DNA of 20,510 nucleotides from Dictyocoela muelleri (Eukaryota; Microsporidia), in NCBI GenBank assembly GCA_016256075.1, contig SDVU01000110.1, positions 1 to 20,510 of the forward strand. Direction: 5' to 3'. Under the pieces are notes generated by a model that saw nothing but the letters and a program-made list of their open reading frames with translations, made no database searches and was not told where the DNA came from. Positions 1-9,573 of this stretch are shown here, one piece after another; the first letter of the stretch is position 1; the number at the start of each line of letters is the position of its first letter. The translations under genes and the position numbers were made by a program.

Positions 1-118
1 TTATGACCGCTTAATGTCATTCCCTCATTATTTATTAAAGAGTGACGTCAGCGGGATTCGAACCACGATACTTAAATCTTACATTCAAGAGTGTTAACCA
101 CTGAGCTATCTGGCCCCA
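1..118 (-). mobile_element. tRNA-derived SINE, copy 1 (cut by the window edge)
   Basis: Read on the minus strand, this has a pol III A box, TAGCTCAGTGG (98-108), and a B box, GGTTCGAATCC (54-64), with starts 44 bases apart. Both match the tRNA consensus. The tRNA arms do not pair: the T stem keeps only its two loop-proximal pairs and there is no acceptor stem, so this is not a working tRNA gene. After the tRNA head comes a non-tRNA body that includes GGAATGACATTAAGCGGTC (5-23 as complement). The same head, body and 19-base block recur on the plus strand at 10640-10757, which makes this a dispersed family and not a chance tRNA scrap. The left edge of the window may cut off its 3' tail. It sits against the RNase H end of gypsy relic 1, where retrotransposon sequence stops, so it probably inserted there. 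A 12-base T run (119-130) borders its 5' side. Confidence 0.72.
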
Positions 119-159
119 TTTTTTTTTTTTATGAAAAGAATTTTTTAACTCATTCGTAT

Positions 160-560
160 TATCTATTTTCAAAAAAAAATCGTGATAATCATCTGCACTC
201 ACATTATTTTTACCCTCAATAAAATTAATCCTATGGTTAAAATCATTAATAAGTATTCTCCACTTCTCAGATGTATTTAAAGATGTTTTCAAAAATGAAC
301 AATTCTTGTTATCTGTATAAACATCTATAAATCAACCTTAAATTATATCACGGAAGTTTAACATGCATTTTAAAATTGCAAAAAGTTCTTTTTCAACTAT
401 TGAATATTTCTTCTCTGAATTTCGAAATTTTCTGCTAAAATGACTAACTATTCGATGTTTTTGTAACAACACTGCGTCAATTCCGTTATCTGAAGCATCA
501 CATTGAAGAATAAATTTTTCCTTATAATTAGGAAATTTTAAAATTGATCTTTCTTTAATA
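160..560 (-). mobile_element. RNase H domain of gypsy relic 1
   Basis: This part degrades the RNA strand of the RNA:DNA hybrid in living relatives. Visible marks are CDASDNGID (about 477-513 as complement), matching the gypsy leTDASdyGig block, and INFIEGKNNVSAD near 190-240, matching the typical end of the domain (i.yrpGkdNvvADaLSR). What follows toward the left is replaced by the SINE. Fossil part, not functional. Confidence 0.8.
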
Positions 561-599
561 TCTTCTTTTATCCATTCAACAATTATATTTTTATTTCAT

Positions 600-1380
600 T
601 AGTCATTTTTATCTTTTTATTATCAAACTTCAATAAATCTGTTATTTTTGAAATTCTGTTGTTTAAATTTGGAATAAATATCCTGTACAAATTTAGAATC
701 ACCACGAGTCTTTACACATCTTTCTTGGAATTTATTTCTTTGAGAAAGATTTTATTTTCTAAATAGATTTATCGGGTTTTATACCATTTTTATTAACAAA
801 TAACCTGAAATTTCAAATTCATTGGCAAAAAATTCACATTTTTCAAAATTAATTCTTACATTATAATTTTTTAATTTCTAAATTACATTCTTTAATACCT
901 TTTCATGGTTTTCTTTAGATTCGCTATAAATTATTATGTCATCGATATAAACAAAAATGTCATCAATATCTTCAAGAATATTGCTTATAATTCTTTTGAA
1001 AATTTTTGGACCAGATATAATTCCAAAATGCAAACCGTTAGTATTGATAATGTTGACCCCAAATATTAAATCCCGTTATTCTTCGCGATTCATCATCCAA
1101 AACAATTTGATTGAAACCATTATTTAAATATATTCGCGAGAACAGACAACATTGCTTCATATTTTATTAACTTCGAAATACATTAGGAATTTCCCACGGA
1201 TCATCAATTACATGAACAACAATTTTTTATAGTCAACGACTAATCTTAAATCACCGTTTTTCTTATTAATAAAAAATCTCGACTACTGAAGTAACCATTT
1301 GATTTTTCTATAATGTCTTCGGAGATTAATCTTTTCAATTCAGTTTTCGCTCATTGTGTAACTTTTTTGCGAACTTTATA
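600..1380 (-). mobile_element. Reverse transcriptase domain of gypsy relic 1
   Basis: The catalytic block VYIDDI is readable at 935-952 (YIDD at 938-949, as complement), the usual Ty3/gypsy F/Y-x-D-D signature. Around it are stretches resembling the fingers/palm and thumb of gypsy RTs. It lies between the protease on its right and RNase H on its left, as expected for Metaviridae. Decayed. Confidence 0.75.
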
Positions 1381-1385
1381 ACCCC

Positions 1386-2035
1386 TCATTTGTGTTGGAT
1401 TTGATTGTGAATGTATATAATTTTTACTGGAGGATAAAATAAATTTTTAAAAGAATCATTTAAACTAAAATACCATTTCAACAGATTTATTGAATCACTA
1501 TGAAGGTCCTCTTTGGTTGCTAAATTGAGTTTTACTTTGAATATTTCATCAATATCATCGGCTTTTTCTTTTTCTGAATCTAGAAAATCTAATTTTTTAT
1601 TATTTATCCACAATTTCATATTCCCTAAATCTAATACACATTTATTTGTAATTAAAAATTCATTTCCTAAAATTATATCAATTATACATTCATTTAAGAC
1701 GTAAAAAAAAACATTGAATTTATCATCATAATCTTTAAATTTCACTATACAGTTTACTGTTTTATCACATGTTGTATATTCATCATTACCAAAAATAGTT
1801 TTTGTAGGAAAACTTTCTGTGAATTCGAGATCCAAAGTCAAAGCAAAAAATCTTTTTTAATATAATTTCTTGAAGCACCGGTATCAATAGCGAATTTTAC
1901 ATCACTAGCATTTAAAAAACCCATAATCTCGAAATTCTTATTTGAAACTATATTGTCTCTCAATAATAGATTATCGTTCTTTTTAAAATCACCTTCCCCC
2001 TTTTTATCATAATTAAAATCCCTTTTTCGATCCAA
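1386..2035 (-). mobile_element. Aspartic protease region of gypsy relic 1
   Basis: Contains AIDTGAS (DTGA at 1874-1885, as complement), the retropepsin active-site motif, and farther on IILGNEFL, which matches the conserved ILG-x-x-F/W-L close of the retropepsin fold. In living elements this enzyme cuts the Gag-Pol polyprotein. A lysine/aspartate-rich linker precedes it, as at gag-protease junctions. Decayed. Confidence 0.8.
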
Positions 2036-2159
2036 TTTATTTTTAAAGGTTATAATGTTAGAATTTACATTAGTAATATATTTATTATCATGATTATTAT
2101 TTTTATTTTTCCCTATTTTCGGAATTATTCTTTCTTCAAGTCTTGTTAGATATTTTTAA

Positions 2160-2873
2160 TGTTTTCTTTAAATCATTTAAATTTTGTTTACATATTTCAT
2201 AATCAGTAAATTCACCAAGATACTTTATAAATGCATCTATCAATCATCGATAAATCTCTTTCTCGCCTAGTCTTTCAATTCTAGCATATTTTATAATATT
2301 ATTTTTTATTTCATAAAAATATTCATTAATTTTTTGTAATTTTTTTTGTTTAATTTTATCCAATTTTTATAAAATTGTTATAGAATTAATAAATTTTTTC
2401 ATTATCCTTCAAAAATTTTTCCTTCGTCTTTTCAAAATTTTCCTTCAATAATTCATAATTATTAATTGATTTGTCTTTTATCAAGTGGGATAATATTTCT
2501 TTCGACTGTGACCAGATCCATTTTTTCAAATTTGAAATTTTTTTATAATTTTCAAACCATTCATTTATATTTAAATTTTTAATATCGTAGATGAATTCCA
2601 TTTTTTCAACTATTTCTATTTCAGTCCCTTCTATTAAGACTTTTATTTCTAAATTTTCTGTATTATAATTTTTTTATCTTTATCAGAAGCCTTTGAATTC
2701 AATATGGCGTATGCCGGCGGGGTTCGGTTTTTTCTCAGGAAGTATTTAATAATACTTTTGTTAAACCTAGAACCTGAATACCCGGAGTTCATCTTAAAAA
2801 CTAAATTTTTACTAAAATATTTTGAATTGCCTTTTATGTTACTCGTCATTATAATTATCCCACATGTCTTCAC
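2160..2873 (-). mobile_element. Gag-like region of gypsy relic 1
   Basis: Two readable stretches (2386-2601 and 2649-2873) lie upstream of the protease on the minus strand. The first is rich in aromatic, lysine and glutamate residues, with W-x5-F/Y spacing (for example NEWFENYKKISNLKKW) like capsid helices of gypsy gag. The assignment rests mainly on position, and no zinc knuckle was seen. The right-hand stretch (2700-2780) is unusually GC-rich and may not belong to the element. Confidence 0.5.
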
Positions 2874-2959
2874 AAATTACATTTCTTTTATATTTAAAAG
2901 TGATAAATTAAATTTTAATTAATTAAATATTGTACAATATTTAAATTAATAAAAATTAT

Positions 2960-3350
2960 AATTTTAAATTGTAGTAGTAATACTACAGAAAATTTAATGT
3001 ATTTTAATGTGCGTTTAAAATCCATTAGAGCGATTTTCCATTTATTGATCCTGTTACTGATATTATTTCCGTGTATTAAATTCGCATGATAAGTATAAAC
3101 TATAATTTTAGACCCAAGTAACAATCTTTTGAAATTATTGCGCGATTTAAATATAGACACCATTTCTTTCTCAGTAACACTGTATTTAATTTCAATCTAG
3201 ATAAAGATTTACTAAATAAACCTACAGCTTTACCATTTTGTTCTACCACTGAGCCTATAGAATAGTTAAAAGCATCAGATTCTAATAAAAATTCTTTATT
3301 GAGATCTGCATGAACTAAAAGAGTATTTTTCTTTATTAAATATAGCATGT
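2960..3350 (-). mobile_element. RNase H domain of gypsy relic 2
   Basis: Readable blocks include FLLESDAFNYSIGSVVEQNG (about 3235-3300), which follows the gypsy pattern f.leTDASdyaiGavL.Q, then a serine/leucine-rich block (FSKSLSRLK) matching the pSRkL segment. Toward the left, YTYHANL and NKWKIALMDF match the TDH..L and RW...L.dF segments that close the domain. Fossil part. Confidence 0.8.
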
Positions 3351-3444
3351 TTTCAACGATCTTTTTGTCTTCTTCATCCTAAATTAAATTTCCATTTTTC
3401 TTGGTTTCTTTTCCGTTTAATTCGCTTATTTTATTACTGAAATT

Positions 3445-4190
3445 TTATATAAATGGCCGAAACCATTCTAATGTTCTAATTATACTTTTAACCTTTTTTC
3501 TCATAACTTTATCCATTTTAGGTATTTTTAAAAAAATTGACTCAACTCTGCTGATATCTGCTTGTATACCATATTTTGAAATTTTATTACCTAAGTAAAC
3601 TACTTCTGATATACAAAAATTACTTATTCTGAAATTAATGCTGATATTCATTTCGAAAATCTATCTAGCACTTCTTTTAAATAAATATAATGTTCTTCAA
3701 TTGTATCCGAACTTTCTAGTAAACCATCAATAAATATTTTTACGTATGGAAGGTCTCTAAAAATATCTGACATGATGCTTTTAAAATATCTAGGTGCTGT
3801 TTTAATACCAAATAGAACTCTTGTATATTCGTACTGTTTCCTTAGTAAAACGAATGATGAAAATTTCCTATCTTGTTTATGAAAATAATAATTATGCTTT
3901 ATTTGTAATATCAAGCTTGAAAAATAATTTTTACCTTTTAACGTATAAATATGTTCTCAAATTTCCGGAAAAGAGTAACCAGAATTATCTAAGATTTTAT
4001 TAAAAGCTCAAAAATATACAAACTAATCTAATCTCTCTATTTCTTTTTATTATTGGAAATGCTGGTGAAGCATAATCAGACTTGCTATGAGCAATTATGC
4101 CTTGATTTAACAAATTTTTTACTTCATTTTTTACATCATCAAAATATTTATAGGGAATTGGATAGGGCTTCTTTTTAATTATTTATAAAA
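3445..4190 (-). mobile_element. Reverse transcriptase domain of gypsy relic 2
   Basis: The N-terminal block is readable near 4060-4160: PYPIPYKYFDDVKNEV, then LLNQGIIAHSKSDYASPAFP, matching the gypsy opening ...il.~GiI~~S~SpyaSPv. Further on, YTRVLFGIKTAPRYF matches the rmpFGLknAPatFq block, followed by the catalytic-region segment and the EEHYIYLKEVLDRF block. The thumb YLGNKISKYGI and a TLEWFRPFI close complete the order. This is one of the clearest signatures in the window. Decayed. Confidence 0.88.
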
Positions 4191-4787
4191 ATTTAAAGCA
4201 GTGTTTCTCAACCTAGCGATATCGCCCAAAAGGGCGATTATTGTTTTTAAGGGGGTGATTTTATTTTTAAAGAAACAAAAAAATAAAAAACGAACAAAGC
4301 CGAGATATAAAACAATTGAGCATTTTTTTTGCATCTAAAATAACAATTTTATAAATATTTTTTTATATTAAATTTCATGATTTAATGCCATAAGGGATAT
4401 AAATTAAAATTTATAACATTAAATAACTATTGATTTAATTAACTTAAAACTAAAAATTCTTCTATTATGTACTAATGTGATTAACCAATAAATTTAGATA
4501 ATGTTTTTATTTCAAGCGTGTTTAAAAACTATGCAAATTATTTCGTTACTTTGTTAAGAATTTTTATCTCAGAAATGTAAATTTTATAAAAAATTACAAA
4601 AATTTACCTTAGTTTGTTTAAGTTTTTATTTACACTGACAAAAACTTTATAGAGGGAGGTGGCGTTTTTAAAAAAGTCTACGAGGAGAGCGATTTTTAAA
4701 AAAAATCTGAGGGTGGTTGTAAAAAAGTCTGAGGGGTGCGAAAAAATAGTCACTTTTCTATAAAGGTTGAGAAACACTGCTTTAAAG
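4191..4787. mobile_element. hAT-type non-autonomous element (MITE) with 8-bp target duplication
   Basis: The element proper is 4199-4779 (581 bp). The ends are perfect 16-bp inverted repeats, CAGTGTTTCTCAACCT (4199-4214, and its complement at 4764-4779), of the CAGTG-x-TTCTCAACC kind typical of Tip100/Charlie-like hAT elements. The flanking octamers ATTTAAAG (4191-4198) and CTTTAAAG (4780-4787) agree at seven of eight positions, the duplication length hAT transposases make. No transposase frame lies inside, so it must have been moved in trans. Just inside the left end is a hairpin, ATCGCCC-AAAA-GGGCGAT (4221-4238). It splits gypsy relic 2 between protease and RT. The perfect TIRs suggest it is younger than its host element. 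Confidence 0.9.
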
Positions 4788-4849
4788 CTATTCTGAAATA
4801 AAAATACGGTATTTTTCCTAATAAACAGTTTCTGTTTTTAAAATTATTA

Positions 4850-5300
4850 ATTAAATAAGAGATTTTATCTTCATAATTTCTTCCATGTTTATTTTCTTAA
4901 GTTTTGTATTTCGAAAAAGGGAATTGTCAGTATCATCGTATTTACTATAAAATCTTTCACCATCTAAATTTATTGTTACAAATGGAAAATTTAATGTCAT
5001 GTTATTAAAATATATATTAACCATTTCTTTTGTTAGAAAATCTAATCCCAATATAATATTGCTGTCTTTATTTTTTTATTATATCGAATTTCTGTTTTAA
5101 TATACATTTTTTCTTATTTTCGATGTAGAATTTTAATTTACAAATCCTTTAGTATGAATTTTTTTTGCCATTTGGAGAACTACAGAATTTATGTCATTTT
5201 CTATTTTTAAAGATATTGTTTTAACTATTTTTTTAGAAATGAAACTATTAGTAGCGCCAGTGTCTATTAAAGCATTCTCGTTTATATTTTTAATATTTAG
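4850..5300 (-). mobile_element. Aspartic protease region of gypsy relic 2
   Basis: ALIDTGATNSF (DTGA at 5253-5264, as complement) is the retropepsin active-site block. Toward the left, GLDFLTKEM at the head of the 4851-5051 frame matches the ILGldFL close of the domain. The hAT MITE begins about 60 bases beyond its left edge. Fossil part. Confidence 0.8.
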
Positions 5301-5399
5301 AAGAATTTTTAAAAAATTTACCCGAGGTTTTGCTTCATAAACTATATAGTAAGAACTTTCCTTATTTTTCGAGCTACTTCGCGATTTAAAATTTACATT

Positions 5400-6250
5400 T
5401 TTATTTTTTGCTTTCAGTGTGAAACAATCTTCTTTAGAATGGCTTAATGTTTTGTGATATGGGCACCATTTGATATTTTAATCTCTTTTATAAATTTCTA
5501 TAGCTTCATTTGCCATATATTTTTGACTGTGTTTTTGTAACATATTTGAATTTTTCTGTTTATCAAATTAAGTTTCTTAAGCTTGCTCAAGATTTAACAA
5601 TTTTTAATAGCTTCTTTTTTATCGAAACATCATTTTTAGACAGAAACAGTTTGTATTATCAGTGAGTCCTTCAAAAAAGCTTCTTCAAATTTTACTGTTT
5701 GAATATTTTCATTATTTTTTTTTAATCGAAAATTCTTCAAGTGCTTTTCTTGCTCGAAAACATAATATTAAAAAAAATAAAGTCTGCTTGTTTGATTCTT
5801 TTAAATTTTTCAGAATAATATTCTGTCGTATTTTTGTTATATTTAAATTATGTATAGCTTGTATACATTTCTCTAAACTTATAAAAGTTTCTATTATATC
5901 GAATAATTCTTCAGGGCAAGTTTTTTAAGAATTTGTACAGATTCTTCCTCTTTCCCTCTCGTCTTCTTAACAGCTCTTCGAATTTTTTTTATCCTGACTA
6001 ATATATCTTGTTAAAAGATATTGGATAAAATTTGAATGTCACCTTTAATTTCTAGATCGGTTTCTTTTATTTTTATGATGTAGTTAAATTTTTGATGTCG
6101 GTTATTTTGTCATTATTTGATTCTTTTTCTTTTAGTTTCGAGGATAAATTTATTCTATCGGCAATTACCCAATTACGCGTAGGATTAAAATATAAATCTA
6201 ACAAAGATTTTATATAATTGTATTTATTTATAAAACCAGAGATGCACATG
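5400..6250 (-). mobile_element. Gag region with zinc knuckle, gypsy relic 2
   Basis: At 5424-5465 (minus strand) the frame reads CPYHKTLSHSKEDC, a C-x2-H-x4-H-x4-C zinc knuckle like the CxxH...H...C knuckle found at the end of many Metaviridae gag proteins. A lysine-rich tail and then the protease follow. Near 6100-6240 another readable stretch (YIKSLLDLYFNPTRNW, then an acidic/lysine-rich run) resembles the helical capsid part. Limits are approximate because the copy is decayed. Confidence 0.7.
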
Positions 6251-6357
6251 AAAATCGACCTCTTTAAATACTTTTATCAATAAAACGGTTTCACAATTGA
6301 AACATATTTATGAAACAGTTTGACATTATATTGACTGGTGTATTAATATTCAATCAC

Positions 6358-6538
6358 AGCCACTAATTTTTGTATCCTGCTGAGTCATTTAAAAAACGAA
6401 AATCGCGAAACAGCTGGGCTTCTGAGTAGCTTAGGAAGTTATGTATTATCGAACACGAAGAACGAAATCTCACAGAACATAAGTAGTAGACAGCTCTCCG
6501 ATTTGGCAGCTATGAGTGTTGTCAGCATGTAATATATA
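6358..6538. repeat. 180-bp dispersed repeat, copy A (candidate LTR fragment)
   Basis: Shares its whole length (181 versus 183 bases) and orientation with 10911-11093. Both start AGCCACTAAT, share CTGCTGAGTCATT and AACGAAAATCGCG, and end with TCAGCATGT followed by an A/T-rich TATA-like run. Similarity is patchy in the middle. On the minus strand it would begin TGCTGA and end beside TGGCT, directly upstream of the gag of relic 2, which is where a 5' LTR belongs. A CA end and a target duplication were not found, so calling it an LTR is inference. Confidence 0.6.
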
Positions 6539-7189
6539 GAGTGTAACTCTTCTCTCATATATATTCAATTTTTAAATAATTATTTTATAAAATTATTATT
6601 TAAACTACCCTAATTTATAACAACATGTTTATTTTTATTTTTTTTATTTTTATGACCCCCTACATACGCGAAAAAAATCCTAGATTCTTCAACGGCGCCT
6701 AAGAATTATAAATTTAACACACAAAAATTTTACCAAAATAAAATTAATATATTCATGAAAATTCAGGTATATAAAATATAATCATAATGTTAAAAAGAAT
6801 ATAAATAAAATAATTAAAAAATTAAAGCCTCAGCAAAAGATTACTCTTATTATCTTATAATTACGAACCAATATGTAATTGGCTTTACAATAGGTAATTT
6901 GTGAGACACTATAGCCATTAAACCTTAAACGATTTTGTCCAAAATAATAGATGGCTATTTTTAATTTTTTTTTAAATTTTTTTGACAACCCTTCTCGAAA
7001 TTTTTCTCAATTTTTTTAAAAAAATTAAAATATTTTTCAATATTTTATAAAAAAAAATAATTGTTTTTCAAAAAAAATTTTATTATTTGTAAAAACTAGA
7101 AATTATTTTTGAAAAAAATATCTTCAAAATTAATTACAGATTTTTTACGAATAATTAATAATTTTTAAAAACACTTTACAGTCATTTTC
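6539..7189. other. Gene-free AT-rich stretch
   Basis: No convincing reading frame on either strand. It opens with a TATA-rich run and holds mixed A and T tracts. The only GC-richer spot is 6683-6699, which on the minus strand reads GGCGCCGTTGAAGAATC. It loosely recalls a gypsy primer-binding site (such sites begin TGG), but the preceding base does not fit and no LTR end adjoins it. Confidence 0.5.
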
Positions 7190-7320
7190 TTTATTATAGA
7201 AAACTCTTTTAATATTATAGACAATTCTTTTCATTTTTATAGATGACTCGTCTAATTTTTAGACAATTCTTTTCATTTTTATAGATGACTATTTTCATTT
7301 TTATAGAGGCTCTTTTCATT
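7190..7320. repeat. Short minisatellite outside the left arm of the large palindrome
   Basis: About five diverged units of roughly 20 bases around TTTTCATTTTTATAGA, several ending in GACAATTC or GATGACT. It shares the ATAGAc core with the other minisatellites in the window but has no obvious mirror beyond the right arm, where the 9223-9573 palindrome array lies instead. Confidence 0.6.
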
Positions 7321-8128
7321 ACAGCCCGTTTCATTATTATATTATCCTTGTTGCATTATTATATCCCCCTTGTCGCATACTGATGTTCCCCTTGTTGCAA
7401 TAAGGGTTTTTAAAAGTTATAGACCCATTTCTTTCAAAGTTATAGATCCGTTTCTTTCAGACCTATAGACTCATTCTTCAGAGTTATAGATAACCCGGAA
7501 AATTAACATCAATTAATTATTTTTTAACCCTTATTTTTTAACCTTTATTTTTTAACCTTTATTTATTAATTTTTATTTTCAAACCTACTATTTCAACCCT
7601 TATAGTAAAAACATTATATTCTAACCCTCATTTTAACCCATATTTTTCAAACCATTATTTTTCAAACCCTTATTTTTAACCCTTATTTATTAGCCTCCAT
7701 TTTGAATCTTATTTTTTTACTCTTATTTTTAGCCCTTATATTTAGCCCTCATATTTTAGCCATTATTATTTAACCCTTATATTAACCCTATTTTTTTACT
7801 CTTATTTTTAACCCTTATTTTTTTAACCATTATTTTTTCAACCCTTATATTTTAGCCCTCATATTTTAGACCTTATTTTTTAACCCATATATTATAACCC
7901 TCATTCTCAATTCTTATTTTTTTAACCCTTATTTTTTAACCCTCTTTTTTAACTCTTATTTATTAGCCCCCATTTTAAATCTTATTTTTTAATTCTCATT
8001 TTTTACCCTCATTTTTTAACCCTTATATTTTAGCCCACATATTTTAACCCTCACATTTTAGCCCTTATTTTTTACACCTCATTTTTGACACCATATTTTT
8101 AACCCTTATATTTTTAAACCTCATTTTC
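7321..8128. repeat. Left arm of the large minisatellite palindrome
   Basis: Three tandem families follow each other toward the axis. First, 7321-7405: a few units of TTGCATTATTATAT followed by a C run. Second, 7406-7500: units of about 21-23 bases around GTTATAGACCCATTTCTTTC. Third, 7500-8128: about 40 diverged units of 14-16 bases around TAACCCTTATTTTT. Read as complement, the right arm (8129-9210) repeats all three families in mirrored order, so this is one arm of a foldback structure. No protein is encoded. Confidence 0.85.
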
Positions 8129-9210
8129 TAAAAAGGTTTTAAAATAAAGAGTTAAGATGAAGGGTATAAATAAGAGTAAATAAAGACTAAAAGATGAGGT
8201 CTAAAAAAATTAGTTGAAAATTAGGGCTATTAAATAAGGTTTAAAATAAGGAGTTAAAAAATGTGAGCTAAAATATAAGGAAAAAAAAAGATGGCTAAAA
8301 AATACAGGGGGTAAAAATGAGAGCAAAAATAAGGGTTTAGTGGTGTCTAAAATATAAGGACAAAAGAGGGTTAAAAAATAATGGTTAAAAAAAATAAGGG
8401 TTCAAAATAAGACTAAAAAATAGGGCTAAAAAATAATGACTAAAATTTCAGAGTTCAAAATGAGGGCTAAAAAATTAGGGTTAAAAATCAGAGCTAAAAA
8501 ATAAGGGTAAAAAATAAGGGCTAAAAAGGGTTGAAAATGGGGTTAGCAAATAAAGGCTAAAAAATGAGGTTTGAAAAATAAGGACTAAAAAATAAGGGTT
8601 AAAAAATAAGATAAAAAAATAAGGGTTAAAAAAATGTTAAAAAAGGGGGTTAAAAAAAAGGCTAAGAATAAGGTTTAAAAGAGAAGATTTAAAAAATTAG
8701 GTTTAATAATAATTATCTATCGATGCAAATTTAAGCGTATTATCTATAACCAGGCAAAATGGGGCATAAGTCTGAAATAAACGCGTCTATAACTGTAAAA
8801 GAAATAGGTCTATAAGTTTGAAAGAAATGGGTAATTAAGTTTGAAAGAAATGGGTCGATAAATGATAAAGAAATTAGTCTATAGCTTTGAAAGAAACGAG
8901 ATTATAAATTTAAAATATCGGGTCTATAAGTTTTAATAACCCTGTATTGCAACGAGGGGAATATAATAATGCCCCGTGGGTAACATAATAAATCAACGAA
9001 GGCAATATAATAATGCAACGATATATTAATGCAACGATATAATAATGCAATGATATAATAATGCAACGATATAATAATGCAACGATATATTAATGCAACG
9101 ATATAATAATGCAACGATATAATAATGCAACGATATAATAATGCAACGATATAATAATGCAACGATATAATAACGAAATGATATCATAATGCAAAAATAT
9201 ATTAATGCAA
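8129..9210. repeat. Right arm of the large minisatellite palindrome, ending in a 16-bp array
   Basis: Mirror of the left arm: A-rich units around AAAAATAAGGGTTA (8129-8710), then units around AAGAAATGGGTCTATAA (8720-8945), then GCAACGATATAATAAT units. The last family forms an exact 16-bp array: unit starts fall every 16 bases from 9015 to 9207 (13 starts), plus an earlier partial at 9003. The axis lies near 8128/8129, where AAACC...TTTTCTAAAA...GGTTT forms a short perfect turn. Open frames here (for example 8902-9162) only echo the repeat. The right arm's outer family is expanded compared with the left arm. Confidence 0.87.
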
Positions 9211-9222
9211 CGGACTGTAGTA

Positions 9223-9573
9223 ACTACACATATATGTGTAGTGGGTGTTTTTTTGACTGCACATGTATGTGTAGTGAGTGTTGACTCCATATATATTTGT
9301 ATTCGGTCTTTTAAAGGTTAATAAGACATTATATTCAAAAATTCGAACTTTTTTACACATATATGTGTAATGGATGTATTTTTTTATTACACATATATGT
9401 GTAATGAATATATTTTTTTATTACACATATATGTGTAATAGATGTTTTTTTTATTACACATATATGTGTAAAGGGTGTATTTTTTATTACATATATATGT
9501 GTAATGAGTGTATTTTTCTATTACACATATATGTGTAATGTTTTTATTTTTTTATTACACATATATGTGTAAT
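9223..9573. repeat. Array of nine 20-bp palindromes at 33-34 bp spacing
   Basis: The core is the perfect palindrome ATTACACATATATGTGTAAT. Copies begin at 9223, 9256, 9352, 9386, 9420, 9453, 9486, 9520 and 9554. The steps are 33, 96, 34, 34, 33, 33, 34 and 34; the long step holds a worn copy near 9284. The linkers are T-rich with a GGATGTA- or GAGTGTA-like start. The first copy is ACTACACATATATGTGTAGT, which stays a perfect palindrome through matched changes on both sides. Each unit could form a hairpin or bind a dimeric protein. It lies just outside the right arm of the large palindrome. Confidence 0.88.

Larger units (their letters stand above)
119..2900 (-). mobile_element. Ty3/gypsy retrotransposon relic 1 (broken)
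   Basis: A decayed LTR-retrotransposon interior on the minus strand. Reading right to left, the parts come in the Ty3/gypsy order: gag-like sequence, aspartic protease, reverse transcriptase and RNase H. No integrase, chromodomain, LTR or primer-binding site was found. The left part ends against a SINE. The copy is plainly dead, with well over ten breaks, and so is old. Base composition is the same as the surroundings, again suggesting long residence. Its protease and RT differ in sequence from those of relic 2, so the two are separate lineages and not a duplication. Confidence 0.85.
2925..6250 (-). mobile_element. Ty3/gypsy retrotransposon relic 2 (broken, split by a hAT MITE)
   Basis: A second, different gypsy interior on the minus strand: gag with a zinc knuckle, protease, RT and RNase H, in that order from right to left. 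The hAT MITE at 4199-4779 lies between protease and RT, so it is younger than this copy. Integrase and a 3' LTR are absent. Recognisable RNase H fades out just before relic 1 begins, so the two copies abut with almost no spacer. Broken in more than ten places and old. A candidate LTR fragment lies at 6358-6538, just beyond the gag end. Confidence 0.85.

Noticed and set aside
38-116. A tRNA gene on the minus strand
   Set aside because: A and B boxes are good, but the acceptor stem and most of the T stem do not pair. The same sequence with a non-tRNA body recurs at 10640, so a SINE fits better.
5662-5928. An 88-codon plus-strand ORF
   Set aside because: It lies antisense to the gag region of gypsy relic 2 and has the F/I/L-rich composition of a shadow frame. 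The same applies to 1513-1704, 2704-2922, 3401-3598 and 3821-4003.
6517-6625. A short LTR with TGTTG...CAACA ends
   Set aside because: At 109 bp it is very short, the flanks show no duplication, and it overlaps only the end of the 180-bp repeat whose other copy does not share the right half.
7500-8700. Telomere repeats (TAACCCT-like words)
   Set aside because: Units vary from 14 to 16 bases with long T runs and form a palindrome in the middle of the window. Canonical 6-8 bp telomere units are absent.
8902-9290. Two minus-strand frames of 86 and 66 codons rich in Y, I, H and L
   Set aside because: They are translations of the 16-bp tandem repeat, which stays open in every frame. No unique sequence or conserved domain.
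9223-9573. A CRISPR array (palindromic repeats at even spacing)
   Set aside because: The linkers are only about 14 bases, T-rich and alike rather than unique spacers. The surrounding elements are eukaryotic and no cas gene is present.
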